The notes: generated by a model not told the origin, from the sequence alone. A stretch of 64,000 nt of DNA from JAJEFO01 sp965209045 (GCA_965209045.1 CBDBPW010000001.1:496001-560000), one strand, 5' to 3'; positions 8,645 to 18,066 are shown, numbered from the stretch's first letter. Numbers and translations: made by a program.

Positions 8645-9262
8645 TCATGAAGCAACTTCGCCGGGTTCGGCCCCGATTTCGGGCAGCTCGCAGTCCATGC
8701 GCAATCCGGTTCCGGGGAAGACCGTTCCGGTCCGGTTGAGCTCGTCGAGCATCTCGCCCTCGCCGAATTCCGCGACCCTGACATGCGTGGGCAGGTCCCT
8801 GCGCTTCAGCTTGAGCGCCTCGCGCCCGGCGTCGAGCGCCGCGATCTCGGCCCTGATCCACTCGGCAGACCTGGCGGCCGCGTCCGGCAGGCCGTCGGCT
8901 TCGGTCACGTCGCGAACGTCGCGGATCAGGCCGAAGACAGATGTGTCGAGGTCATCGACGACGGCCTTGAGGTGTTCCTGCTGCCTCTTGCGGCATTGCA
9001 GCAAGTGTTCGTTGTGCTCGCGCGTCACCGTCGCCTGAATGGCCGCCATGACGCTCAGCCACAGATCGATCAGGTTGACCTGGCTGCGAAGGAACTGATG
9101 GGCGACGAAGGCGGCGGCGTGAATGTGGCGGTCGCTGTCCTCACGCCTCCGGATCTGGAATATCTCGGACCTGAGCACGCTGCCCGCGTGGCACCGGATG
9201 CCGGCGACACCAAGCTCAAGCGCTGCGAGACTGCCGTGCAGCCGGTCATGCAGCCCGGGCAT
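8645..9262 (-). CDS. hypothetical protein, helical
   Basis: A 205-aa reading frame with no recognised family. From about residue 70 it is rich in heptad-like Glu, Arg, Lys and Leu (TREHNEHLLQCRKRQQEHLK, then WIRAEIAALDAGREALKLKR), suggesting a helical or coiled-coil protein. There is no signal peptide or clear membrane segment. The first 65 residues are less convincing, and an internal Met near residue 72 (MAAIQATVTREHNE) may be the true start. It is solitary, so no role can be inferred from context. Confidence 0.45.
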   Translation of the reverse strand: MPGLHDRLHGSLAALELGVAGIRCHAGSVLRSEIFQIRRREDSDRHIHAAAFVAHQFLRSQVNLIDLWLSVMAAIQATVTREHNEHLLQCRKRQQEHLKAVVDDLDTSVFGLIRDVRDVTEADGLPDAAARSAEWIRAEIAALDAGREALKLKRRDLPTHVRVAEFGEGEMLDELNRTGTVFPGTGLRMDCELPEIGAEPGEVAS

Positions 9263-10043
9263 CGACCTCTTTCTTTGGCGACGAATACATTGTCTCGCCA
9301 GTGCCTTGGCCGCCGGATTCTAGATCGGAACACCATGATCAACGAAGTCGCCGTATGGCAGGAACATTGCAACGTTTCCGCGAACCCCGTCAACTGGCGG
9401 TTCCGGACCGAGTACGCCCGCATCAAACTGATGTCACTATATCCATCAATTCAATGATGCCGGAACAAAAGGTTTCCAAAACGAAACTCCGGTATCCGAG
9501 TCGGAAGCAATGGCCCCTGTTGGAACAGGCGTGCTTCCGGCATGGGGGGCGTTTTGACCTTTGGCGCTACGAGTTGGATGGTCCGTTTGTCGTTGGTGGC
9601 TCCCATTTCTGCCAGCTCCTGGCGAGAATGGACCATGCCCGATCGAATCGACCGGACTTGAGCAAGGCCCGGAATGTCGGGACGCGCTAGCCGCCGTCGC
9701 GTCCCGATCGTTTCAGCCTTCGAGTCACCAGCATCCGATTCCCGCTTTCGACCGCAACCGAACCGCTCGCCAGTATCGGCGACGTGGCGGGAATGCAAGC
9801 GCTTGCGGTCGTTGATGAAGAAAGCCAGTTCCCGGGCAATGTCGGCGCGGCCTCGTCCCACTTCCGCATCAGATGGCGGAGGGCGTCGGTGACTTTGCCG
9901 CCGCCCTTCGGATCATGGCAAATGATGTGATCGCTTTCTCGGACCAGACCGTGCCGGCCGCGTCGTCCGGACCGAAGGCCGCATCGGCCGTGGCCTTGGC
10001 TCGAAGGAAGACAGGTCAGGACCGGGGAGCGACACGGCCGCGT
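9263..10043. other. no confidently assigned gene
   Basis: Several open frames of 110-136 codons overlap on both strands (for example 9451-9861 minus and 9301-9690 plus). None resembles a known protein or has a clear ribosome site. It may be decayed accessory DNA. Confidence 0.35.
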
Positions 10044-11375
10044 TTAGTTGGCCTTAGCTGTCGAAAAGGCCCCGACGATTACGTTGTCGGCGGTTTGAAA
10101 GCCGATGTCTTCCAGTTCCGGGATGTCAGGGTACATGCTTCTTTTGCCGCCCTCATAATGCTCGAAGATCCCGCCGATCTCTTCGGCCTTCGGTCCGTAG
10201 ACGTGTGCTCCGATGTACCCGGTGCTGGTTTGGCGTTCAAAGAGAAAGTTACTCGTCCCGGTAATGACTAGGCCTACGTTTGAATAGACTATGTCGTCTC
10301 TGACGATTCGGTCGATTCGTACGTCGATTTTTGAATGGCCTTGTTCGTTGCGGTATTTGATTTCGGTTCGTGCTGATTCGATGGTGTAGGGATGTCTGGA
10401 GTCCCAAAGTTTTGCTTGTCCACGGTAGGTTGCGGCGGCGTTTTCAGCTAGGCCGTCGCGCAGAGATGTTGCGTAGCCGTACACGTTGGCCATGGCACCT
10501 TCCGAATGGATTGAGTATCCGCTTGGATCTGCTGACGATTTGAAGAAATCGATGCCTGCGAGATGCCATCTTCCCCAAGTTGCGTGGTACTCTCGGTCGG
10601 TCTCGGCGGTGCCGGTGAATGACGGTGTGCCGGCTGGCATTTGGAGTGTCGACAGGTCTGTTGTTGTTCTCGGAAGGCTTACTTTGTCGTCGTAAATTCC
10701 GTTGACGTCGGTCAAGACGCGTGCGGGGCTCAGCCTGTGCAACACTCTTTCGGCTGGCGGGAGTCGGTTGTATTCTGCCTCGTCGTCACTGAAATCGTAG
10801 GGTTGTGCTCTGTTGCCTAAGTCCAGGATCGAAATGCTATCGGAGGATAGATCTTTCGTCCCTGGGGCTACGCCTACTATATCAACGGTTTGAAAGAGGT
10901 CTGATCGTAATCTCGTGTTAGCCTCTCCAATGATGAGGATTGGGTTCGACAGCGCTTGTCGTGTGCGGTCGTCGCCTGTGCCGTCGGTTTGGGCCGCTTC
11001 AAAAGAGGTCGTGCCTGAGTACGACTCTCCCACTACCCCTCCGAAGAACTCGACGATCACGTGTCGGCCTTTGGCCAGGACATCCTTGGTGATGTCCACT
11101 ATGTAGCTGCCTTCGCGGCCAGGGATTTCGTTACCACTGGCGTCCAGCACTCTGATCTCAGGGTTCGCGTTGCCTGATATTGCGATGGTAAGGGTTCCCT
11201 CCCGTGCGACTGGTAGTTTGTACGCGTCCACGTCAGTTGCGGAGTCGATGGTTCCTGTGATGGTGCTTCCAATCGTGATCGAGGGCGTGTCGGTAACGTC
11301 CGACCCTCCGCCGCCTCCGCAGGCCGTCAAGAGTGCGGTTGCGGCTATCGCAAATGCTGTCGCTACGTTCTTCAT
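10044..11375 (-). CDS. surface lipoprotein with PPC-like domain and TbpB-like end
   Basis: A 443-aa lipoprotein. The start is ATG 11375 with AAGAGGA upstream. The lipobox LLTACGGG places the lipidated Cys at residue 19. Residues 30-130 resemble a bacterial pre-peptidase C-terminal (PPC) beta-sandwich (STITGTIDSATDVDAYKLPV, TLTIAISGNANPEIRVLDAS). The C-terminal region has VITGTSNFLF, HVYGPKAEEIGGIFEHY and the final VIVGAFSTA, matching the TbpB-like domain of the neighbouring lipoproteins. The coding strand is richer in A and T at wobble positions than adjacent genes, which hints at recent acquisition. The domain mix suggests an adhesive or binding protein, which is an inference. Confidence 0.75.
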   Translation of the reverse strand: MKNVATAFAIAATALLTACGGGGGSDVTDTPSITIGSTITGTIDSATDVDAYKLPVAREGTLTIAISGNANPEIRVLDASGNEIPGREGSYIVDITKDVLAKGRHVIVEFFGGVVGESYSGTTSFEAAQTDGTGDDRTRQALSNPILIIGEANTRLRSDLFQTVDIVGVAPGTKDLSSDSISILDLGNRAQPYDFSDDEAEYNRLPPAERVLHRLSPARVLTDVNGIYDDKVSLPRTTTDLSTLQMPAGTPSFTGTAETDREYHATWGRWHLAGIDFFKSSADPSGYSIHSEGAMANVYGYATSLRDGLAENAAATYRGQAKLWDSRHPYTIESARTEIKYRNEQGHSKIDVRIDRIVRDDIVYSNVGLVITGTSNFLFERQTSTGYIGAHVYGPKAEEIGGIFEHYEGGKRSMYPDIPELEDIGFQTADNVIVGAFSTAKAN

Positions 11376-11510
11376 TGAATATCCTCTTTGCCCCGGCAGG
11401 AGCACAATAAACCGGTCGGTTGCGCTCATTGTGCACATGCCCAATGCCTACCTTGCCCCTCCCGCCGTGTCCAGTGCCGCACCAGCGCGGGGTGCAGCCC
11501 GAGTTACTTG

Positions 11511-11920
11511 TCATGCTGCAACCGCCTGATTCGTCCGCCAGTCGAGGAAGTCGGGCAGCCTGAGTTTCATGGCGCAACTCTTGAGCGCGAGCATTGCGTT
11601 TGCTCCTCTTTCCGACCAGCGCGTGCCCGAGCGCTTCCGCCACAGCCCGAACTGCCGACAGCCGCCTTCCACGACGCCGCTTCCGACCTGCATGCCCTTG
11701 GCACGGCACCGCTCGTGCTGCTGCTGCTGGAGAGATGGGGCAGAAAGGCGTGAAATCTGTACTCTTTGCGACAGTCCAGTGCATGCCCCGGACCCGATGG
11801 GAAAGATGTCCTCTTTCCGATGCAGAATCGCTTGAAGGCCTGAAAGAGGTAGTCGCGGAAGCACCGCCCATCTCGTGCACGAGATAGGCGGTACACTTCC
11901 ATCTGCTCGATCATTCGGGC
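11511..11920 (-). pseudogene. ISKra4-like transposase fragment, frameshifted
   Basis: The C-terminal end repeats the element at 1-246 (MQVGSGVVEGGCRQFGLWRK, SGTRWSERGANAMLALKS). The upstream homologous portion is in another frame (MIEQMEVYRLSRARDG, ...FCIGKRTSFPSG), so at least one frameshift has destroyed the gene. Only the 3' part remains. It lies directly upstream of the lipoprotein gene ending at 10,044 and may supply part of its promoter region. Confidence 0.65.
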
Positions 11921-12134
11921 GCGCAGGGGCGACTGCCTCTTCGATGAGATCTTCGTATTGGTCAGTCCCCTTGAAACCGGACTGTACGCCGCCGAACCTC
12001 CCGAAGACGAGGTCGTCGGCGGAAACAACGGTCAACGAAGACGACCGGGAAAACGGCTCAGGTCCGGGCGAACCGGGCCCGATCCGCCGATTCAGCGACG
12101 CAAAATGCCAGGCGAAATCGAGCCTCGGCCGAAC

Positions 12135-13043
12135 CTAGTTTTGGCCTGGTCCCACGCCGCTTGCGGATCCGCCGAAAGCGCCGATGATCTGATCTCGCTC
12201 AAATACCCCGGCAATCTCTTCATGGTTCGAACCATAGAAGCTGCCTTCAATGCTCGTGGCATTGAAGGAACCGTTGACCACTGGCACGTCGGACCAGGTC
12301 ATGTCCGCCAGTGAAGCGCCGTTGTTCAGGTTCTTGATGCCGGAGAACGTGATGTCCAGAGACATGCCGTGAACTTGGCCAAACTCTGCGGAAATGGTGG
12401 CGTCGCCTTGAATGACGTGGCTGGCTTCTGCGCTCTGAAAGTCGGTGTTGCGTCCCACCATGACGCCGTTCCATTCAAGCGGCCCTGAAACAGGGTTGGT
12501 GCCGGTTGCCACACCAAGGGCGACCCCATGTGCCTTCACTCGGAAGAGGTAGGTGTCGTCGTCATAGGTCTCGGCAACGAATTGGACGCTGAAGATGCTG
12601 TGATCCATCCATCCGCCATAACCGATGGTGATGTCGACACCTTCGTCGTAACTGTGTTCCGCCCGGTGAGAAGACCTTGCAAGCGGCACACCGTTCTTCG
12701 TCATGATCGGTGCAAAGGTGGACTGGCTGTAATGGTCTCGAACTCCTTCGCAGCTTGAACCGCATGTCAGGCGGAAGCGCTTGAACCCGTCTTCGTCCTC
12801 AAAGGTCAGCAAGGAGGTTATGTGCCCCTTGTCGAAGCTGTCGACAATCGCGAGTTGCTGCGCCTTGGCTCGGGCGGCGGACAAATCCAGCGGACTGCCG
12901 CCAGTGACCATTCGTGCCGCGTCGCCGTGCACGTCCGCCGGTCTGAAGGTCAGGCCGGTATCCAACGGGCTTTCTTCTCCGCCTCCGCCTCCGCAAGCGG
13001 CAAGGGCAAATGCGAAGGCGGCAAGCAACGTGATCGAACGCAT
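12135..13043 (-). CDS. TbpB-like surface lipoprotein
   Basis: A 302-aa lipoprotein with AAAGGAGA before ATG 13043 and lipobox ALAACGGG (Cys17). Motifs in order are ITIGYGGWMDHSIFSV, PLEWNGVMVG, VIQGDATISAEF, SLDITFSGIKNLNNG, MTWSDVPV, IEGSFYGSNHEEIAGVFERD and IIGAFGGS. The last two are the clearest form in this window of the TbpB-type C-terminal signature (FYGxxxEExxGxF...GAFG). The gene at 21,181-22,119 shares the same motif order and is its closest relative here. Two Cys residues at TCGSSC could form a disulfide. The ligand is unknown and the gene is solitary. Confidence 0.8.
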   Translation of the reverse strand: MRSITLLAAFAFALAACGGGGGEESPLDTGLTFRPADVHGDAARMVTGGSPLDLSAARAKAQQLAIVDSFDKGHITSLLTFEDEDGFKRFRLTCGSSCEGVRDHYSQSTFAPIMTKNGVPLARSSHRAEHSYDEGVDITIGYGGWMDHSIFSVQFVAETYDDDTYLFRVKAHGVALGVATGTNPVSGPLEWNGVMVGRNTDFQSAEASHVIQGDATISAEFGQVHGMSLDITFSGIKNLNNGASLADMTWSDVPVVNGSFNATSIEGSFYGSNHEEIAGVFERDQIIGAFGGSASGVGPGQN

Positions 13044-13141
13044 GGCGGGTCTCCTTTGTGCGGCGAATGCTTGTGCAGCGAGTGCATGTCGAACTTGTCG
13101 AGCGCTGCCTGCCAGGAGTCAATGGCGCGCAGCAGGAACCG

Positions 13142-13560
13142 CAGGACGGATCTGTTCCAACGCTGCGCGCGATCTCACAAGGTCCGTGTGGCTGCTCCGA
13201 CCCATCTTCGGTCTCGTTTCCAGGAGTGCTTTCGGTGTCCAGGCGGCCTGACCGGTGTCCCTGCGCGGGAATTCATGGCCTGGCGGCGGCCCCGGGGGCA
13301 TTGTCCGGGCGCGTGACCGCCCCCGAGCTTTCCCGAGGGCGGGCGGCGCTTTCAGGCGGCTGCCGTCCGCGGCCGCGAGTTTCCTGTCATCCGGAGCATG
13401 TCGGGCACGCGCCTCGGCTTCCTGGCCATGGCGCGGATCGCTTTCGCGACCTCCGTTCCGCGCTGCCTGATCAGGCCGATGGCGAAGCGCCGGAACAGCG
13501 ACGTGCTCGCCGGCCCGCGGCCCGTCAATCCAACACGCTCGAGTCCGTCTCCTCTTCTCC
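13142..13560 (-). mobile_element. ISAs1-family element, 3' remnant
   Basis: On the minus strand this matches the last part of the intact element at 60,686-62,813. The transposase end (FRRFAIGLIRQRG, then AMARKPRRVPDMLRMTGN) stops at 13,352. About 210 bp of shared non-coding sequence follows, down to a terminal repeat near 13,142-13,163 containing GGATCTGTTCCA. A frameshift precedes the FRRFAIG block. Everything 5' of about 13,560 is lost. The remnant abuts the upstream region of the 12,135-13,043 lipoprotein gene. Confidence 0.75.
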
Positions 13561-13737
13561 TTCCGATTTTCTTCCGTCCCGGCCCTGCATGGCCCGAATG
13601 GCGATAACGGCATGGGACTGGAACCTGATCCCCTCCCAGAGCCTTTTGGGGAACCGAATTGCTATGGCGACCCGAGGTTCCAAACGCCGGTCATGACACG
13701 CCTTTCGCCTTGATCCGGTTCCCGAATCAGTTTCCGC

Positions 13738-13950
13738 TCAGACGTTCGAGGGCTTCGCCATCAGCTCGTCCTTCACGCCCTTGAACTGTCCCTTGCCGAG
13801 ACCGGGCGAACGCCACTCCGAGATGGCGCCCAGACTCTCGGCGGGATCCGCGCGAAGGCACGCCTCCATGGTCTGAAGCGACTGGTGGCCCAGCCGCAGC
13901 GAGACCCTGCAGATGTCCCCGGTCGCCTCGAGGATGGCCAGGGCGCAGGC
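13738..13950 (-). pseudogene. tyrosine recombinase (phage-type integrase), C-terminal fragment
   Basis: The frame contains EATGDICRVSLRLGHQSLQT, then MEACLRADPAESLGAISEW. This corresponds to the LGHxSxxTTxxYLRADPxEKLxAL end of integrase/recombinase proteins. The catalytic Tyr position (usually TTEIYLRADP) reads MEACLRADP, so Cys replaces Tyr. With the N-terminal and Arg-containing parts missing, this is a dead fragment. Confidence 0.6.
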
Positions 13951-14226
13951 ATGCCCGTTATCTCGCGCTCGAGACCGGCGGTACACTCCTGGATGTGGAA
14001 GGGGGCGGAAAGGCCCGCGAATGCAGGAGACGGAGGCCATGCTGCCGGGCAGCCTGCTGCGGAATGGTCTTTCAAGCTTCATCAGTCACGGCGAACACCG
14101 GCAGCGGTGCGTCGGAAACCCGTTTGCAGGATGCCAGGGAGAGGCGGAAACGGTCGATGTGCCGGCGAAGTCCTTCTAGTCACAACCAGGCTGTCCACCA
14201 GAAAACGACCGCCGGAACGGAGACCC

Positions 14227-14946
14227 TCACCCAGTGGAACGCGACTCATTTCGGCTTCGCCTTTTCTGGGACAGGTTGAAGCTGACGATGACTCGATCGG
14301 CGGCCTTGCCCTTGGCTGTGGATCGATTCGGTCCCACACTATGGTACAACCAGCTCGGGAAGATCAGCATTCTTCCGGCGACGGGCTTGTATTTGACTTT
14401 CTTCCAGCAGACTCGTGGTCTCCTGGTGCCGGGGATGTGTTTTGCAGGATTCATCAGGTTCTGGGTGCGAGGGTCAATGAACTCGATTCGACCCGAGTTC
14501 CTGGGTGCCTGGACGTAGTAGACGCCACTCCAGATACAGCCGGGATGGATATGGGCACGGTTCAAGCTACCCGGTGGATTGATGATCGACCACATCGTGC
14601 CGATATCCAGTCGATATGACCTGTTGTAACCCAGTTCGTGGCACATCATTGCCCCGGCCGCGTCGATGTGTTCGACCAATTCGGCATACTTGTCGTCCTT
14701 GTGCAGCTTGACGTGACTGTGCCAGCCTCCCAGTTCCGGGACGTTTGACCTGCGCACCCCTGTCATGTCATGTTCCCGGTCCGCGTAGATTGCCTCGATC
14801 AGGTGAGCGTTCAGCATCTCGCTGGCCGGAACTTCCATGGAAAAAACGAGCGTCGGAAAATAGTGCTGCACCTTTAGCGCATTTCCAGGCAGGTCAACCG
14901 CCGGGCCACGGTCCGAGGCTACGCGGTTCGGAGTCTTGCGCGTCAC
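14227..14946 (-). CDS. 2OG-Fe(II) oxygenase, TIGR02466 type
   Basis: A 239-aa protein starting with GTG 14946, preceded by GGGGAAGTGAA. It matches the TIGR02466 / 2OG-FeII_Oxy_5 family: YFPTLVFSMEVPASEMLNA near the start, GTMWSIINPPGSLNRAHIHP, IWSGVYYVQAPRNSGRIEFI, then MLIFPSWLYHSVGPNRS and RVIVSFNLS. The His of the HIHP segment and the His of WLYHSV are candidate iron ligands, and the Arg of RVIVSFN a candidate 2-oxoglutarate ligand. The substrate is unknown. Family members often sit in secondary-metabolite or phage contexts. Here it is solitary among lipoproteins and IS debris. The last 12 residues (RSRNESRSTG) are basic and variable. Confidence 0.8.
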   Translation of the reverse strand: MTRKTPNRVASDRGPAVDLPGNALKVQHYFPTLVFSMEVPASEMLNAHLIEAIYADREHDMTGVRRSNVPELGGWHSHVKLHKDDKYAELVEHIDAAGAMMCHELGYNRSYRLDIGTMWSIINPPGSLNRAHIHPGCIWSGVYYVQAPRNSGRIEFIDPRTQNLMNPAKHIPGTRRPRVCWKKVKYKPVAGRMLIFPSWLYHSVGPNRSTAKGKAADRVIVSFNLSQKRRSRNESRSTG

Positions 14947-15308
14947 TTCACTTCCCCATCATCTCCTGCAGGCAGCAACTTGCTCGCTCGCATCGCGGTT
15001 CGCGGCCGACCACGGCGGATGCACCCGAAACTCAATTGATCCTTGCAGCATCCCGGACAATGTTCCACCCCAATGCGCCACCTGAGCTCAACCGGGAACG
15101 ATGTTCTGCCTCCCACGCATGCGCCACATCACTCACGCCCCGCGGCGACCAACCGAAGCCTCTGGAGTGGCGGCGAACAAGAGCTCTTCGCCCTCGCATT
15201 CGGACGCCCACTAAGGACTCCCGCCGCCGTTGGCGAAGACTTCGTTCACGCGGCGGGAGAATGCGCGCTCCTTGTTGACGGGCGTGCTGAAGCCTGCAGG
15301 TCTCTCGC

Positions 15309-15398
15309 ATTGGGGCTGGGAACCAGCCTTCGGTCGCGAAGCAGGGACGTTGGTCCGAGGCTTGGCCGAGAAGCCGTCGCGTTTATGCGATGGAGTGT
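15309..15398 (+). repeat. diverged repeat, copy 2 (partner at 4606-4695)
   Basis: See the copy at 4606. It lies just past the stop of the minus-strand lipoprotein gene at 15,408 and ends with a similar GTGTTCACT where copy 1 has GTGTGCACT. It is probably the 3' remnant of a TnpB-type element. Confidence 0.4.
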
Positions 15399-15407
15399 TC
15401 ACTGCTT

Positions 15408-16454
15408 TCAGAGTGCGCCATGTGCGCCGAACGCACCGATCAGGCCCCGGTCATCATTCGCGACCCCGAAAGTCCCGGCGACCGACCCGGGCCTGCCACC
15501 GGATTCGGCATTGCCGTAGAACCGGCCGCCCCATCGACCGGAAAGCGGCGTGCCGTCACGAAAGGTCCCGGTCGTGGTTCCATTGAAGAATCCGCTGTTC
15601 GCCCCGCCAATGGCTGCCCGCTCCAGAGACACCATCATGCCGGGCTGCGACCGCCGGGTGCCTTCGACATCGGTTTGAACCCTGAAGCTGTCAACGGACC
15701 CACTGATCGTCCCCAGGGATCCGATGTCACCGAAACTGGCCTCAAGCGTGACCCGCGCCTCAAATGAAAAGCCGGCCAGGGACTGCTGGTTCGGCTCGAA
15801 GTACATGCCGCTCGCGTTCCCTTGATACCGCGCGGTGCCCACCAAGGGCGGCAGGTCTGCCTGCACGAAGGTGTCAGGTCCGGACGAGAAGGCTCCATGC
15901 AGGACTTCTTCATGGACAGAGGCGTTCTCCGGGAGTTCCACCCAGGCGCCCCAAACGAGATGGTCCGTATCCGCCGTGCCCTCGATGTCCGTGTACATCA
16001 CGAGAGAAATGCCATCGTCTATCGTCGCTGCGGCATCGCCTGTACGGCTGGAAGTCCCCTTGGATGCGAGCACTCCTATGACGGTTGAACCGGTTGCCGG
16101 CAGTCGTCCTGTCCGATTCGCATGCGTCCTTGTGTCTGGATCATCGAGGTCCAGAAACCAAGCATCGCCGCTGGCGACCCGATAGTCGACGTTCCCGCCT
16201 TGCCTGAAGGTCACTTGAACCGCGATGTCGCTGGCCGTCGCTCCATTCGTGCCTTTCGATGACTGGACGACACTTGCGCCGACATGCGCCTGGTTGCGGG
16301 CAGCCGCAGGAATTCCGCCGAAGAGGCTGCGGTCGTCGGTCGGGGCCGACGGTCGATCCGTGTCGTTGGGAACATTCGCGCCACCGCATCCCGACAACAC
16401 GGCAGCGAACAGCACGGCAGTGGCGAGCACAGATGCCTTGGTCTTGTCGGACAT
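15408..16454 (-). CDS. TbpB-like surface lipoprotein
   Basis: A 348-aa lipoprotein starting at ATG 16454 with GGAAGGGAG upstream. The longer open frame to 16,571 lacks a better start. The lipobox is VLSGCGG (Cys23). The middle has WGAWVELPENASVHEEVLHG. The C-terminal barrel shows GTARYQGNASGMYF, VTLEASFGDIGSLGTISG, WGGRFYGNAESGGRPG and the end GLIGAFGAHGAL, again the GxFYG...GxFG...GAFG pattern. It is solitary, with the acidic repeat protein gene about 130 bp upstream in the same direction. The two could share a transcript, but each has its own start region. Confidence 0.75.
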   Translation of the reverse strand: MSDKTKASVLATAVLFAAVLSGCGGANVPNDTDRPSAPTDDRSLFGGIPAAARNQAHVGASVVQSSKGTNGATASDIAVQVTFRQGGNVDYRVASGDAWFLDLDDPDTRTHANRTGRLPATGSTVIGVLASKGTSSRTGDAAATIDDGISLVMYTDIEGTADTDHLVWGAWVELPENASVHEEVLHGAFSSGPDTFVQADLPPLVGTARYQGNASGMYFEPNQQSLAGFSFEARVTLEASFGDIGSLGTISGSVDSFRVQTDVEGTRRSQPGMMVSLERAAIGGANSGFFNGTTTGTFRDGTPLSGRWGGRFYGNAESGGRPGSVAGTFGVANDDRGLIGAFGAHGAL

Positions 16455-16586
16455 TGTTTCTCCCTTCCAATGGTCCGGATGGGCGGGTCTGTGCTCCTCG
16501 GCCGCATCAGTCGCGGCTTTCCGGCCACGATTCGTTGAGTGTTGCATGCGTGGCGATGACGTGCAGCGCATTTCTGTCCACAGCCG

Positions 16587-17255
16587 CTAGAAGCCGAGAC
16601 TCATGCTTGCGCCGCTCTTCTCACTGCTTCCGCCTTCGCCTTCATCGCCCTCGTCCCCTTCGTCCCCTTCGTCATCCTCGTCACCCTCGTCGTTCTCATC
16701 GTCCTCTTCGTCCTCGTCACCCTCATCGCCTTCGTCCCCCTCGTCGTCCTCGTCGCCGTCGTCGCCTAGGCTGTTCTCATCGCCCTCGTCGTCCTCGTCG
16801 CCCTCGTCCCCTTCGTCCCCTTCGTCATCCTCGTCGTTCTCATCGTCCTCTTCGTCCTCATCGTCCTCATCGTCCTCGTCACCCTCATCGCCCTCGTCCC
16901 CCTCGTCGTTCTTATCGTCCTCGTCACCCTCGTCGCCCTCGTCGCCCTCGTCGCCTTCGTCCCCCTCGTCATCGTCCTCGTCATCGTCGTCATCGTCCTC
17001 GTCATCGTCGTCATCGTCGTCATCGTCATCGTCCTCCTCATCGTCATCGTCCTCGTCGTCGCTTCTGACAGCGACCTGGTCAGGATCATGGTCGGACTGG
17101 TCACCTTTCGTGCTGCCACGAGCCTCCGATGCGAAATGAAATGGAAACTTCTCGCTCATCGCCAGAGGCAGCGCGAACAGGACGCTGATCAAGACTGAAA
17201 CCATCCGGCGAACAATGTCCGGTTTGCCACTGGCGAGATCCTCTTTCGAAGTCAT
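16587..17255 (-). CDS. secreted, extremely acidic Asp/Glu repeat protein
   Basis: A 222-aa product. Residues 17-34 form a likely signal peptide (RMVSVLISVLFALPLAMSEK). From about residue 64 to 208 nearly every residue is Asp, Glu or Gly, built from units such as GDEGDE and DDEDDE, and the DNA is an array of GAC/GAT and GAG/GAA codons. The last residues (SGASMSLGF) end in Phe like many outer-membrane strands. Such a polyanion could bind calcium or other cations outside the cell, which is inference. The ribosome site is weak (CGGAAG). Because the repeat is low-complexity, recombination could change its length. It is the least conventional gene of the lipoprotein region. Confidence 0.6.
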   Translation of the reverse strand: MTSKEDLASGKPDIVRRMVSVLISVLFALPLAMSEKFPFHFASEARGSTKGDQSDHDPDQVAVRSDDEDDDDEEDDDDDDDDDDDEDDDDDDEDDDEGDEGDEGDEGDEGDEDDKNDEGDEGDEGDEDDEDDEDEEDDENDEDDEGDEGDEGDEDDEGDENSLGDDGDEDDEGDEGDEGDEDEEDDENDEGDEDDEGDEGDEGDEGEGGSSEKSGASMSLGF

Positions 17256-17310
17256 TGCTTTTGCTTCCGCTAAAAATGTCCTTCGGGGGACAGCCGACTG
17301 AGGTGACCAG

Positions 17311-17333
17311 CCTCCCGCAAGGGAGGTTTGTTC
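17311..17333 (+). terminator. small hairpin with U-rich tail
   Basis: CCTCCC, loop GCAA, GGGAGG, then TTTGTTC on the plus strand form a short but perfect terminator-like structure. No plus-strand gene directly precedes it, so it may belong to the decayed IS66 element. Confidence 0.4.
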
Positions 17334-17429
17334 TAAAGCACTGATGCCCGGCTATTGCAAACGCCATATATCGTATAGCCTCGCTCCGGGATACGGGCTG
17401 AAGGCCGAGGTCAGCGATTCCCGCGCGGG

Positions 17430-17640
17430 CGTCGAAGTTCCAAGGCAGCAGCTCGTGGATCCTCGACTTCGGATGGCCGGCGGCGAACCTCCCCAGCGTG
17501 TTCCTGAGCCAAGCGTGCAGCTCGACGCCGTGCATCTTGCAGGTCTCGATGAGCGTCACGACGCGGGACGAGGAGACGGCGCCTTCGCCGTGGCCGGCGA
17601 ACGGCGCGTTCTTCTTCGTCAGCTTGTGTCCGGCGATCCA
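17430..17640 (-). pseudogene. IS66-family transposase (TnpC), C-terminal fragment
   Basis: The minus strand encodes KKNAPFAGHGEGA, VVTLIETCKMHGVELHAWLR and FAAGHPKSRIHELLPWNF. These match the conserved end of IS66 TnpC (RKNxLFAGSxxGAxxxAxxxSLIETCKLNGVxPxAYL...HPxxxIDELLPWxY). The upstream coding region is not recognisable as one continuous frame, so only a fragment remains. Confidence 0.7.
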
Positions 17641-18066
17641 GACAGCCGCCTGGACGATCCGCCGCGGTCTCGATGCCCTCCGCCCTGGGCAGGAGCATCT
17701 GTCGCTGAGACATGCAACGCTTCGCCAATCGCAGGAGACATGATTGCCAGTTTGACGCTTCCGCTCCGAATCGGTCCCTGTCCGCCGACGGCAAGACCCT
17801 TGCCCCGTTTGGGCTTCCGGCACGTGGGGCGCCCCTCGGGCTTCGCTTGTGGACGAATGCCCTTGGCTCGACGAGAATGGCAGTTTCGGGACCGCCGGTT
17901 CCGCGCGGATTTCGACCCGAATCTGGGGGTCTGGGCAAGGAAGCGCATACAAGTGCCAGCCCGGGAGGCTGCAGGATCCGCGCAGCCAGGATCCGAATTC
18001 TATGTGCGGATTGACACATTGTCGGGGATCCCCGAAAAGGCGCGGACCGACACAGGGGGGCGAGCC

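Noticed and set aside
16603..17139. Ser/Pro-rich plus-strand frame opposite the acidic protein
   Set aside because: It is the antisense reading of the Asp/Glu codon array and has no signal peptide or ribosome site.
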